From: Adiantum capillus-veneris
Lineage: Eukaryota > Streptophyta > Polypodiopsida > Polypodiales > Pteridaceae
Direction: 5' to 3'
NCBI GenBank assembly: GCA_014529385.2
Contig: CM043946.1
Coordinates: 22,896,077-22,960,076 of the forward strand
DNA length: 64,000 bases
Positions 34,510-44,523 of this stretch are shown in pieces. Below the pieces are notes generated by a model. The model was not told the origin of the DNA. It did no database searches and saw only the letters and a list, made by a program, of their open reading frames with translations. Position 1 is the stretch's first letter, and each line of letters starts with the position of its first letter. A program made the position numbers and the translations under genes.

Positions 34510-34548
34510 CCCCCCCCCCCCCCCCCCCCCTCTCTCTCTCTCTCTCTC
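34510..34548. repeat. poly-C (21) then (TC)n
   Basis: A run of 21 C is followed by a TC run to 34548. Assembly or sequencing error in the C run length is possible. Confidence 0.9.
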
Positions 34549-34550
34549 AG

Positions 34551-37500
34551 TCACACAATCACGACACATAGTAAATGCAAAACATTGATTAATGGAAAAG
34601 TCTCCTTTAGGGTTACAAAACTTTGGCCTTTATAGATTCGTCTTGAGAGGTATATTCTCATAAAAAATAATCTCTCATCTAATACAAAAGGTTCTGCTTG
34701 TCCCTCAAAATTTAATATTACAAAAAATGGGTGATTCTTCTCAGTGTTCCTCCAGTCAACACTCACCTCCTCCTCGTCTAGCAATGTTTTGCAAATCTTT
34801 ATGAGCATCACGCACATCAAATCAGGAAAGCCAGTGAAGAGCTTAATGGTGCACGTTAGGGTTTTTACCATGTAACTCCCACTTATTCTCTCTCCTTCTT
34901 TGGTGGTAGGGTAATTTAGCCACGTTGGATGCCTCTACAAAAGCCTCAAGTGGTCCTTCCAGGTCTGCATCCTCGATACTAGGCATAAGGAGACATCATC
35001 TCGTACGGACTTTGGCGCATCTACCAGGCATACTAGGTACGCTGGGTACTTTGTAAGCCATCCTTTTCTCCACTTTGGTTGTGAGTCCACTATTTCTTGG
35101 AGACTGCTTGATCTTTGATTTCACCTTCAAAAGTGGTGTCGTCTCCTCTGCTTGAATTCTTTTCTTTATAGTGAGCACTTCATACTTGAGCAAAGGGTAA
35201 GGGAGGGATGGCTGCATCCACTCTTCTCTGATTACAATTGTATCTAGACGTAGCACCCCCATAGAGTGTAGCATCCTCTACTCCCATTCTATCACTACTC
35301 TGACACATTCTTCTGTGGCTTACTATATTAAATTTTGGAGACGGGCCTCATCCTCTGCTATTAGCTCCCACCCTCCTCCTTGAATTTGTGGAGGTATCTC
35401 CAGTAGTATGGGTTCCTCAAAGTTGTCTGGAATCTCCATTGGCTCCTATTGGCCCCGAAATTCCACTATGTAAAAATTGCATATAGCACGTGCGAACAAG
35501 AGGTATTTAAATAATCCCTTACCTATATATTTTTAAGTATTATATGTACCCCTTATATGCATTTTTGTAAAAAAATTAGCCCTTATGTATGAAAATTTTC
35601 ACTTTTTCAATTAAAAAACCCTTTATGTATGTACATTATTTTCCAAATGTACCTAATTATAAATCCCTTATTTTGTTCGCACGTGCTATCTTACATATTT
35701 CCTAGTGGATGCCCCAAGACTGTTGGGCATTGACTCTTTGAGTCACTTAGACCCTGATCTGTGGCTTGGCCTTGTGCTCTCTCTACTTCTTGTCTCATTT
35801 CCATTAATTGATGTTGTACAAGCTCGTCTCTTCTTGTAGCTTCTTTTGCATTATTAACTAAAAGCTCTTGCAACATTTCAATTGGTGCTTCAATTGGTTG
35901 TTCTCCTCTTGGAGCTCTTGCTGCTCTTCTTTGAGTCATTCTTTAGCTGCTGCCAAGGAGCCTTCTGCAATATGGACTCTTTGTCTTTGCTCCAACTTCA
36001 AATCTTTTTGAACTGCCGTGATTGGAGCTTTCAAGGCTTGTACAGCCTAGCTGTCCACTCCCGCACTTGCTCTTGCAGCCCTTGGGGTTCCACTTAGCCT
36101 TAGTATGGTCAACTTTTGGAAGCTCTAATTTTCCTTTAAGCTCTATTAGTTCATCATGTGCTGCCTCTAGTTCATCTTTCATTTTCTCTTTCTCCTCTTG
36201 CAGATTGGTGATCTCTTTAGATACCTCAGCCATTTGGAGGGTGAGGGTATCCCTTTCCACTTCACCTTCTTTCACGATCTTGCTTTGTGATTTGTGCTCT
36301 ATTTTGGCACTCTCTAATCTCTGAATAGCTCTTTGAAGTTATTTGGTGATGTTGTTATACTCTCCTATTAAGTTTTCCTCTCTTGTCTTTCAGCATGCTG
36401 TTTTCCTCAACCATAGTGAGAGACCTCGTTCTGATCCTATCCAGTATTTGTTAGGGAACTCTCACATCTTCTTCATTTTCCACTACCACACTTTTTGCTA
36501 CTAGCCTGGGTAGTGGTCCACCCAGGGGGACTTGGTAGACCATACTTAGTAGAACTCCCACTGGAGGAGGATTCCATGGGTTCTCTAAAGGTCTCCATCT
36601 TCGCATTGGTGCCAATCCTAGTACTCTACGTAGCAATAAATGCAATTGGTGTCTCCTTTCTTTGAGTATCTTGGTCTTGTGGATTCTCCTTGGATTTTTC
36701 TTCTTGCTTTGTAGCCCATGGCAGGATTGAGGTGCCATATACAGCCTTGGAAGCAGCTGCGATGTATATCCATCTTTGATGAGATCATCATACGTGCATC
36801 TTTTGATCTCTTCTTTGTCCTTCGGCATTGGCTCAGCCTCTGATGCATTCTCTGGTGAATCTTTTTTTTGAGATGTGGAGGGTTTTTGGTTGGGTGGATC
36901 CCGGGGAAGATGTTGGTGGTGTTGTGCTACCTCCCTCAGTCTTGGACTCTCTTTCTTGTTCTCCCCTTGCCTTGAGATGCTCTTATAGCTTCCTCTTGAT
37001 ATCTTAAACTTCTTCAGTAGTAAAGGGCTCCAGATTTTGTTGTTCTATCACCCTCTTGACCTCTTCATATGATCGGATGTAATGATCAAATTGATCCTCT
37101 AAAGGTCGAGAAGAACTGCCACCCATTTTCTTTGGGTATGGTACTCAATACTCCTCAAAATCACCCTTTAGTGCTTGCTCGGCCTTGAATTGCTCGATTA
37201 CTCTCTTAATGCAGGCCGCCTTTTGACTTGTGGTTTCTTTTAGTTTCTCTTCCCTGGTCATTACAGTCTTTCGTTTCTTCTTTGGTGGCTCGTCCATATT
37301 TTCTTCTTGCAATGTCTCCAGCTATCTTCCGAGCCTTGTCGAGACAAGCAATGCCACTGGTGGTTCCTCTTTTGCATCCTCTTTAAGCCTTAGCCACTCA
37401 TTCTAAGTTGGCAATTATGGCCATTGTCCTCTTGCTCCGATAGTTTCATATGCAATTTTAGTTAAGAGTTCCGCTCCACCAATGTATTTGGGCTTAGCAT

Positions 37501-38000
37501 CTACTATGAGCTAAGGTGTAATTGTCACATATTTACTTTCCCCCTCAAGTGTGGTGAGGATTTATTTGCCATCTTTTTTTAGTGTAGTAGTTAGCTCATA
37601 GACTCTTTGACAATCAACATCTGCCGGCACAAATGTAAAGGATCCATGTAGATCCACCCTTTCTAGATGATTGCTAATCCCTTATTTGTTTGCATGTTCA
37701 ATGAGCTCCCTTGGAATCATCAGTACATCCACTGTATTGCCTTGTGGATCTCCAAAAGATCCCTTGATGCAACTTTATGCCTTCTATTTCTAGAGTAGCT
37801 TCATCCATCCATGTTTTGGTTGGCTTCAATGTTTCATTGGAATTGTGAAGGGGTCGGCTACTGCAATGATATCTTTCAAGGCAAGTGTTTTCTTCTTTAC
37901 AGGTGATTTACCGGTTTCCATTGATTCTACATGCATTCCAAGTACAAAAGTTAGCTCTTTTACTAAATCTGGCAATTGATCAACTTCTAGCTATCCAAAG
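34551..38000 (-). pseudogene. decayed minus-strand coding region, probable retroelement ORF
   Basis: Long stretches translate sensibly on the minus strand but are broken by single stops and frameshifts. From upstream: a segment with LPDLVKELTFVLGMHVESM (about 37900-37980), a DPQGNTVDVLMIPRELIEHA segment, a PPKKKRKTVMTREEKLKE basic/charged segment (about 37230-37300), a coiled-coil part with LQEEKEKMKDELEAAHDEL (36130-36230), and a gag-start-like MTQRRAARAPRGEQP (35939). The charged coiled-coil character and decay suggest retroelement gag/accessory sequence; I do not recognise the family. Confidence 0.35.
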
Positions 38001-38879
38001 GATTTCAAAATTGAATCACAAGCTAAGTAGGGCCTACGGATGCTATACAAGCTGACAAAAGTGCATTTGCATGTTGATTTTATGATGTGGGACATCTTAT
38101 GCATATGCTGTCTAGGTGCTCAAAATAAGGTGAAAGTTCATAGGTGCATAGCTTATAACATGTATGCTTGAAATTGGATTTGAACATGTAATGAGCAAGT
38201 TTTTGTCTTATAGGATCTTTTCAAACTTTGAAATGGTAGAATGGCTATAATTGGGGTATATGAGGTTCAAATGACTTGAAGCTTGTTGTATGGACTCATG
38301 AGCGTATGGTTGTTACCATATACATGTGGTAGTGATGTGTGTGAACACACTAGGACCGCCGGGGCATTTTTTCCCCCGTGCATTGTATATACGCCCATCA
38401 CTCTAGGGCTATCTATCTTTCCATTGCACACTAAGTAACATACTCTCTATTGTGTGCCTTGAGCTTCCTTCGTCTTCTCCAAGCTGTGTGTGTTTCTCTG
38501 CAACCCTAATTCCAACAATTGGTATCAGAGCAGGTCACGTCCTCTTGGGCTTAGTCGCCAGCTGCTCCAGCACACGCCTGCTCACTTTCTCCGATTTCAG
38601 TGAGCTTTGGCGAGCGTTCGCAAGTTGACAAATATTTTGGGTAACCTCGAAGAGCTTGGTCTGCTCAGAATTTTGATTTGGGCTCATTTCGGCCTACGTT
38701 TCCACTACAGACAGTACTGCACAGGCTATTTCGTCATTTTGTGCAGAATTTTTGTCAATGCCGTTTTCTGCATAACAGGTGCCTTATAGTCTTCTACGGT
38801 TTGTGCTATATAGCACAGGTTGTTCCCGCTCCATTTCTCCTATTTTCGGGTAGTTTTCACATCAGGTGCAGCATTTACC

Positions 38880-39953
38880 ATGGCTGACAACAACAACACA
38901 GATGTGTTCAAGATGTTTGCTGCTGAGGATAGGTTGGATGGGGACAACTACCCTATGTGGGCTTATATGATGCAGCATGTTCTTGTGTCAAAAGGTGTCT
39001 GGAACATTGTGCAGGGCATTGATGTACGTCCTGGTTCTAAGGATGTAGGCGATGTTGAGGATGTTGCAGGACTTGCTGCAAGGATTGCAGCTGTTAGAGT
39101 TGTTTTGCCTACGACAGAACAAGCTCGTTGGGATGTTAAGGATGCGCACGCTCATACATTGATTGCGTTGTCTCTGAAGCGCACCATTGTTCCTCACATT
39201 CGTTCAACAAAATCTGCAAAACAGGCTTGGGATATTCTATCAGGTCTTTATGCAAGCCGCAATGAGGCTAAAATTGCTTTGCTGCGTAAAGAGCTGGAGT
39301 CGAAGATAATGCATGACGAAGATGATATGGACACTTTCCTTGCTAGTGTCAAGGATATCAATGAGCAGCTTATTTCTGCAGGTGAAGTCATTTCAGACAG
39401 TTCCCTTGTGCAGACTGTTCTTGATGCCTTACCAGATTCCTACAAGACTTTTGCTAGTACTTGGAGACTGATGACCCAAGGAAATCCTAAAGTTGTCAAG
39501 TTTGATGCATTATGCACGTTGCTATTGCAAGAGTCAGTTTCTAGAAAAAACAGGACTAGGCAGTGTGCAGTTGAACAGGCTTTTATTGCTTCTCAAAGAA
39601 AGGGTGGTAACAGTAATGTAGCCACTTCTTATGGTTCTGCTGCGAGTGGCAAAAATTCTGTTCCTAATGCTTTTGTTGGCAGTACTTCGTTTGGAAATTC
39701 TGGTGATAAGGGCAAAAAGAAGATGCGTTGCCATTATTGTAAAACCAATGATCACTTGATCAAGTCGTGTCCTAAGTTTAAGGCCAAAGAGGCTAAGAAG
39801 AAAGAGGGTGGTTCCACTCCAAATGCTGGTTCCACTACAAATGCAGCCATTGTTGAGTCTTCTGTGAAAGGAGACTGTGTTGCTGATGTGGATGCAAAAT
39901 GGGCTTTTAGCGCAGAGTGCACTTACAATCCTGCTGTCCATGATGCATGCTAA
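38880..39953 (+). CDS. copia Gag, intact frame, 357 aa
   Basis: Gag forms the retrotransposon particle and binds its RNA. I take the ATG at 38880 (ACCATGG context) because MADNNNTDVFKMF is shared by all three gag copies here; an upstream in-frame Met exists at 38820. The protein has the copia gag core and one canonical knuckle, CHYCKTNDHLIKSC (CX2CX4HX4C), followed by a Lys-rich and Ser/Thr-rich linker. It ends at TAA 39951-39953, and the frame then continues directly into protease. This is the only unbroken gag of the family in the window. Confidence 0.88.
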   Translation: MADNNNTDVFKMFAAEDRLDGDNYPMWAYMMQHVLVSKGVWNIVQGIDVRPGSKDVGDVEDVAGLAARIAAVRVVLPTTEQARWDVKDAHAHTLIALSLKRTIVPHIRSTKSAKQAWDILSGLYASRNEAKIALLRKELESKIMHDEDDMDTFLASVKDINEQLISAGEVISDSSLVQTVLDALPDSYKTFASTWRLMTQGNPKVVKFDALCTLLLQESVSRKNRTRQCAVEQAFIASQRKGGNSNVATSYGSAASGKNSVPNAFVGSTSFGNSGDKGKKKMRCHYCKTNDHLIKSCPKFKAKEAKKKEGGSTPNAGSTTNAAIVESSVKGDCVADVDAKWAFSAECTYNPAVHDAC

Positions 39954-40756
39954 TCAGTTGCTGCAGATTCACATGTGTGGTATTTCGACAGTGGTGCTAC
40001 AAAGCACATTACCTCACATCGTGAATTGTTTACCTCTCTCGAGTCTGTCCCTCATGGGAATTCAGTCACTTGTGCCAACAACGCCTCTTATCCAGTTTAG
40101 GGATTTGGAAAGATTGTGCTCACTGCTGCTAATGGCAGTTCCTTCACACTTGTTGATGCACTTTATGTACCTGGGATCAAGAAGAATCTCTTGTCTGTAT
40201 CCGCACTTGCTAGACTTGTACTTGTAGTCAAATTTGTAGATGACAGATGTACAGTTCATGATCTCAGTTTTGGTGATGAAATTGTTGCATCTGGCCTTTT
40301 GTGTTGTGGGCTGTATAAGCTCACTTTGTATGACAAGTGTGGACAAAATTTTGCAAATGCTGTTGCAGATTCAAGGGCTATTTCAGATGCAAAACTTTGG
40401 CATGCACGTTTTGGTCATCTGAATTTTGCCAGTTTGCTGCGTTTGTAGAAATCTGATATGGTTGCTTCTTTGACGCCTCTTGAAGCACCTGTCAAACATG
40501 TTTGTGAAGGCTGTATTTTGGGTAAGATGCAGCGTTCTAAATTTCCAAAGGATGGTTCAGTTCGGGCCACATGTAGGTTGTAGCTTGTGCATAGTGATGT
40601 TTGTGGGCCCATGCAAACTCCGTCCTTGGGCAATTACCTCTACTTCGTGACTTTCATTGATGATTACTCCAGGCATGCATGGGTATTTCCGCTTAAAGCG
40701 AAGTCCGAAGTTTTTATGTGCTTCAAACAATTTTTGGCTATGGCTGAAAATGTCTC
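39954..40756 (+). pseudogene. copia protease and integrase N-terminal region, broken
   Basis: In frame with gag after its stop: WYFDSGATKHIT gives the protease active site (Asp-Ser-Gly). YVPGIKKNLLSVSALA follows, then the pre-integrase AKLWHARFGHLNFASLL, the HHCC zinc part ending CEGCILGKM, and integrase core start LVHSDVCGPMQTPSLGNYLYF with the first catalytic Asp and FIDDYSRHAWVF. Three extra TAG codons (after YPV, RLL and CRL) break it. It is cut at 40756. Confidence 0.88.
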
Positions 40757-41535
40757 TACTCCCAATTTTCGTTTAGGAATATCCCATCTAGGCCTGGCGT
40801 GCTGGAGGTTTCCCTCGAAGTGGAAGCATTATTGCTCCCCATCGCTTGCCCCTCCGTGACTGCTACCTTGGGAGCACTCGGTTGCTCGGCAGGCATGATT
40901 GTTGTCATAGGAGCCTTTGCTTTCAGGGCTCGACTTTGTTTTAGCCTCCGTAGGTTCTCAATTTCCCTCTCCCTTGTTGCTTGCATATAGCGTTCGATCT
41001 CTTGTACTTCGGCAAGACTCCTACCATCGGGTAGTAAAACCTTAGAGGGAGATAGTCCTAAAGGATCAGGAGGTGCAGTGGATGGAACATTCATATGCAC
41101 ACTCTCAAGAAGCATAGGGTCTTTTTTAGGCATGAATGACGAATTTACTTTCTCACTCCCTTCATTTATTTCATTAACCGCATGTTCAGAGCGAATAGCT
41201 CTACTAAGAGTCTCTTTTAAGCGGCTAAACACGCTGGACCCGGGCCGTGGGACCATGGCATGCATATCTTGACTTGAACTATCAAGGTTTGGTGTAGGAT
41301 ACCCCTCCATGACTTCGTAGTCAGAGGAAGAATCACTAGACGCGATATGAGGATCTTGGGTCGCGCTACCTTGAGTCCCGGCCGAAGGTCCAGAACCTAG
41401 GGTGGAGGAATAATGGGTGCCCGCGTAAATGGAGGCACTACCAATATGCTCGTGCTCTAATACTCGTCCAGAGCGTAGGTTCATATGACTTGGATCCCCT
41501 AGAAGTGTCCGTGAGTGCCCGTGAAGGGTGCTCAC
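40757..41535 (-). pseudogene. gypsy A gag N-terminal region (259 codons, truncated)
   Basis: An open minus-strand frame containing MNLRSGRVLEHEHIGSASIY, SDSSSDYEVMEGYP, FSRLKETLSRAIRSEH and LLPDGRSLAEVQEIERYM, parallel to the gypsy B and C copies but more diverged from them than they are from each other. It stays open for its whole length and stops at the fusion point after FLNENWE. Confidence 0.8.
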
Positions 41536-42433
41536 CTAGTATTTTTGGGTGTTTTGCAACCCAAGTCTTTTCTTAGTTTTTTTTTATTTTTTGGTCCTTT
41601 TTTTTGACCCAGCTATAGAATAGAACGTATGATAGCTCAAAACGAGCGTCTCGGTCAGAGGGACGTGTCGTGCTTTACAGCCCTCCGTTTGGTCACTTTA
41701 TGCCCTCGGAATCCCTAAAACCGTCAATTTCTAGTAGGGAAGTAGGCCCAAATTATAAAGTTTAAGGGTGCAAGTGGGAAGAGAAGGGAGGAGAGTGGAG
41801 GACTTGCCCCACATGCTCTCATTCCTTCTTGAGGGGGTAGGGTATATATATAAGAGTGAGTCTAGTATATCTCAGAGGACTGAGGACTGAGGCCTAGGCC
41901 TAGGCCTCGGCCTGGGCTTGGGCTTGGGCTTGGGGAAATGATCCGGATCCCGATCCCGATCAAAATTTTAGTGTAGCCCCCCAGTCACTCACGCTTAAAT
42001 ATTTTCGGATTTTTTACAATTTTTTTATTATTGGTTTTTTTTTTAAATAAAAAGGCAACGACCGCGCGCGGTTTAGGTGACCTTTTCTCGGCCACACACA
42101 CTGTCAACACCTACCTAACCTCTCTGTCAACAGCTCACAGCTCACTAACTTATCTACTTACTAACAGTGCTGCTAACCACTAACTAATCTGTTAACCACT
42201 CTGCTAACTGCTTACTGACAGTGAGCTAACTGTCCACCTACTTCCTCTCTCACTACCTTACTGTGCAAAGACTGTGTGCAGGCAAACCTTAACAGAAAAC
42301 TGTGTACAGACTGTGTGCAAACAGAAATTGCTAACTGTCTACCTACTTACTCATTCACTGCGAACAAGCTAACAACTACTAATTGTGCAAAGACTGTGTG
42401 CAAACGGAAAACACAAGATTATGCAGAAATCAC
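41536..42433 (-). other. gypsy A leader, left part
   Basis: Contains a GGCCTA/GGGCTT repeat block at about 41884-41936 with the palindrome AGGCCTAGGCCTAGGCCT (41890-41907). Non-coding. Confidence 0.7.
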
Positions 42434-42438
42434 AGAAC

Positions 42439-42665
42439 TCTTACCATATACATGTGGTAGTGATGTGTGTGAACACACTAGGACCGCCGGGGCATTTTTT
42501 CCCTCTTTAGGAGGTTTTTTCCCCCGAGCATTGTATATACGCCCATCACTCTAGGGCTATCTATCTTTCCATTGCACACCAAGTAATACACTCTCTATTG
42601 TGTGCCTTGAGCTTCCTTCGTCTTCTCCAAGCTGTGTGTGTTTCTCTGCAACCCTAATTCCAACA
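42439..42665 (+). repeat. copia 5' LTR
   Basis: Ends TCTTACC...CCAACA; the second base is C where other copies have G. It contains a TATA-like GCATTGTATATACGCC near 42528-42543. Confidence 0.95.
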
Positions 42666-42667
42666 AT

Positions 42668-42682
42668 TGGTATCAGAGCAGG
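42668..42682 (+). promoter_or_regulatory. primer-binding site, initiator tRNA-Met type
   Basis: TGGTATCAGAGCAGG, two bases after the LTR; the standard plant copia primer site. Identical sites follow the LTRs at 15568 and 38520. Confidence 0.92.
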
Positions 42683-42992
42683 TCACGCCCTCCCGGGCTT
42701 AGTCGCCAACTGCTCCAGCACACGCCTGCTCACTTTCTCCAATTTCAGTGAGCTTTGGCGAGCGTTCACATGTCTGCTCAGAATTTTGATTTGGGCTCAT
42801 TTCGGCCTACGTTTCCACTACAGGCAATACTGCACAGGCTATTTCGTCATTTTGTGCAGAATTTTTGTCAGTGTCATTTTCTGCATAACAGGTGCCTTAT
42901 AGTCTTCTACGGTTTGTGCTATATAGCACAGGTTGTTCCCGCTCCGTTTCTCCTATTTTCGGGCAGTTTTCACATCAGGTGCAGCATTTACC

Positions 42993-44065
42993 ATGGCTGA
43001 CAACAACAACACAGATGTGTTCAAGATGTTTGCTGTTGAGGATAGGTTGGATGGGGACAACTACCCTATGTGGGCTTATATGATGCAACATGTTCTTGTG
43101 CAAAGGGTATCTGGAACATTGTGCAGGGCATTGATGTACGTCTTGGTTCTGAGGATGTAGGCGATGTTGAGGATGTTGCAAGTCTTGCTGCAAGGATTGC
43201 AGCTGTTAGAGTTGTTTTGCCTACGGCAGAACAAGCTCGTTGGGATGTTAAGGATGCGCACGCTCATACATTGATTGCGTTGTCTGTGAAGCGCACCATT
43301 GTTCCTCACATCCGTTCAGCAAAATCTGCAAAACAGGCTTGGGATATTTTATCAGGTGTTTATGCAAGCCGCAATGAGGCTAAAATTGCTTTGCTGCGTA
43401 AAGAGCTAGAGTCGAAGATAATGCATGACGAAGATGATATGGACACTTTCCTTGCTAGTGTCAAGGATATCAATGAGCAGCTTATTTCTGCAGGTGAAGT
43501 CATTTCAGACAGTTCCCTTGTGCAGACTGTTCTTGATGCCTTACCAGATTCCTACAAGACTTTTGCTAGTACTTGGAGACTAATGACCCAAGGAAATCCT
43601 GAAGTTGTCAAGTTTGATGCATTATGCACATTGTTGTTGCAAGAGTCACTTTCCAGAAAAAACAGGACTAGGCAGCGTGTAGTTGAACAGGCTTTTATTG
43701 CTTCTCAAAGAAAGGGTGGTAACAGTAATGTAGCCACTTCTTATGGTTCTGCTGCGAGTAGCAAAACTTATGTTCCTAATGCTTCTGCTGGCAGCACTTC
43801 GTCTGGAAATTCTGGTGATAAGGGCAAAAAGAAGATGCGTTGCCATTATTGTAAAGCCAATGATCACTTGATCAAGTCGTGTCCTAAGTTGAAGGCCAAA
43901 GAGGCTAAGAAGAAAGAGGGTGGTTCCACTCCAAATGCTGGTTCCACTACAAATGCAGCCATTGTTGAGTCTTCTGTGAAAGGAGACTGTGTTGCTGATG
44001 TTGATGCAGAATGGGCTTTTAGCGCAGAGTGCACTTACAATCCTGCTGTCCATGATGCATGCTAA
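42993..44065 (+). pseudogene. copia gag with one frameshift
   Basis: Starts at ACCATGG (42993) with the same N-terminus as the 38880 copy. A one-base loss near 43099 (TTGTGCAAAGGG against TTGTGTCAAAAGG) shifts the frame; the rest is open to TAA at 44063-44065 and includes the knuckle CHYCKANDHLIKSC. Otherwise it is nearly identical to the intact copy. Confidence 0.9.
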
Positions 44066-44500
44066 TCAGTTGCTGCAGATTCACATGTGTGGTATTTCGA
44101 AAATGGTGCTACAAAGCACATTACCTCACATCGTGAATTGTTTACCTCTCTCGAGTCAGTCCCTCATGGGAATTCAGTCACTTGTGCCAACAACGCCTCT
44201 TATCCAGTTCAGGGAGTTGGAAAGATTGTGCTCACTGCTGCTAATGGCAGTTCCTTCACACTTGTTGATGCACTTTATGTACCTAGGATCAAGAAGAATC
44301 TCTTGTCTGTATCCGCACTTGCTAGACTTGGACTTGTAGTCAAATTTGTAGATGACAGATGTACAGTTCATGATCTCAGTTTTGGTGATGAAATTGTTGC
44401 ATCTAGCCTTTTGTGCCGTGGGCTGTATAAGCTCACTTTGTATGACAAGTGTGGACAAAATTTTGCAAATGCTGTTGCAGATTCAAGGGCTATTTTTTTA
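44066..44500 (+). pseudogene. copia protease and pre-integrase, truncated by deletion
   Basis: In frame after the gag stop. The active site reads WYFENGATKHIT, so the Asp-Ser-Gly of the sister copy is Glu-Asn-Gly. The frame runs through YVPRIKKNLLSVSALA to NAVADSRAI and then hits the deletion (44493-44504). The pre-integrase His motif, HHCC zinc region and first part of the integrase core are gone. Confidence 0.88.
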
Positions 44501-44523
44501 TCTACTTCAAATAATTTCTGGCT

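Larger units (their letters stand above)
38311..40756 (+). mobile_element. copia 5' half (LTR, PBS, gag, protease, integrase start), truncated
   Basis: Same family as 42439-47252. The LTR at 38311-38517 has a ~20-bp internal deletion (207 bp). A primer site follows at 38520, then an intact gag, a stop, and protease and integrase sequence up to a clean breakpoint at 40756/40757, where minus-strand gypsy A begins. Confidence 0.92.

Noticed and set aside
34501-34550. C21/(TC)n as a regulatory or recombination signal
   Set aside because: Only a simple repeat is visible; run length may be a sequencing artefact.
38988-39941. Minus-strand ORFs across copia gag and pol (also 43076-44664 and 44692-46800)
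   Set aside because: They are shadows of the plus-strand copia frames, recurring identically in both copies because the DNA is repeated.
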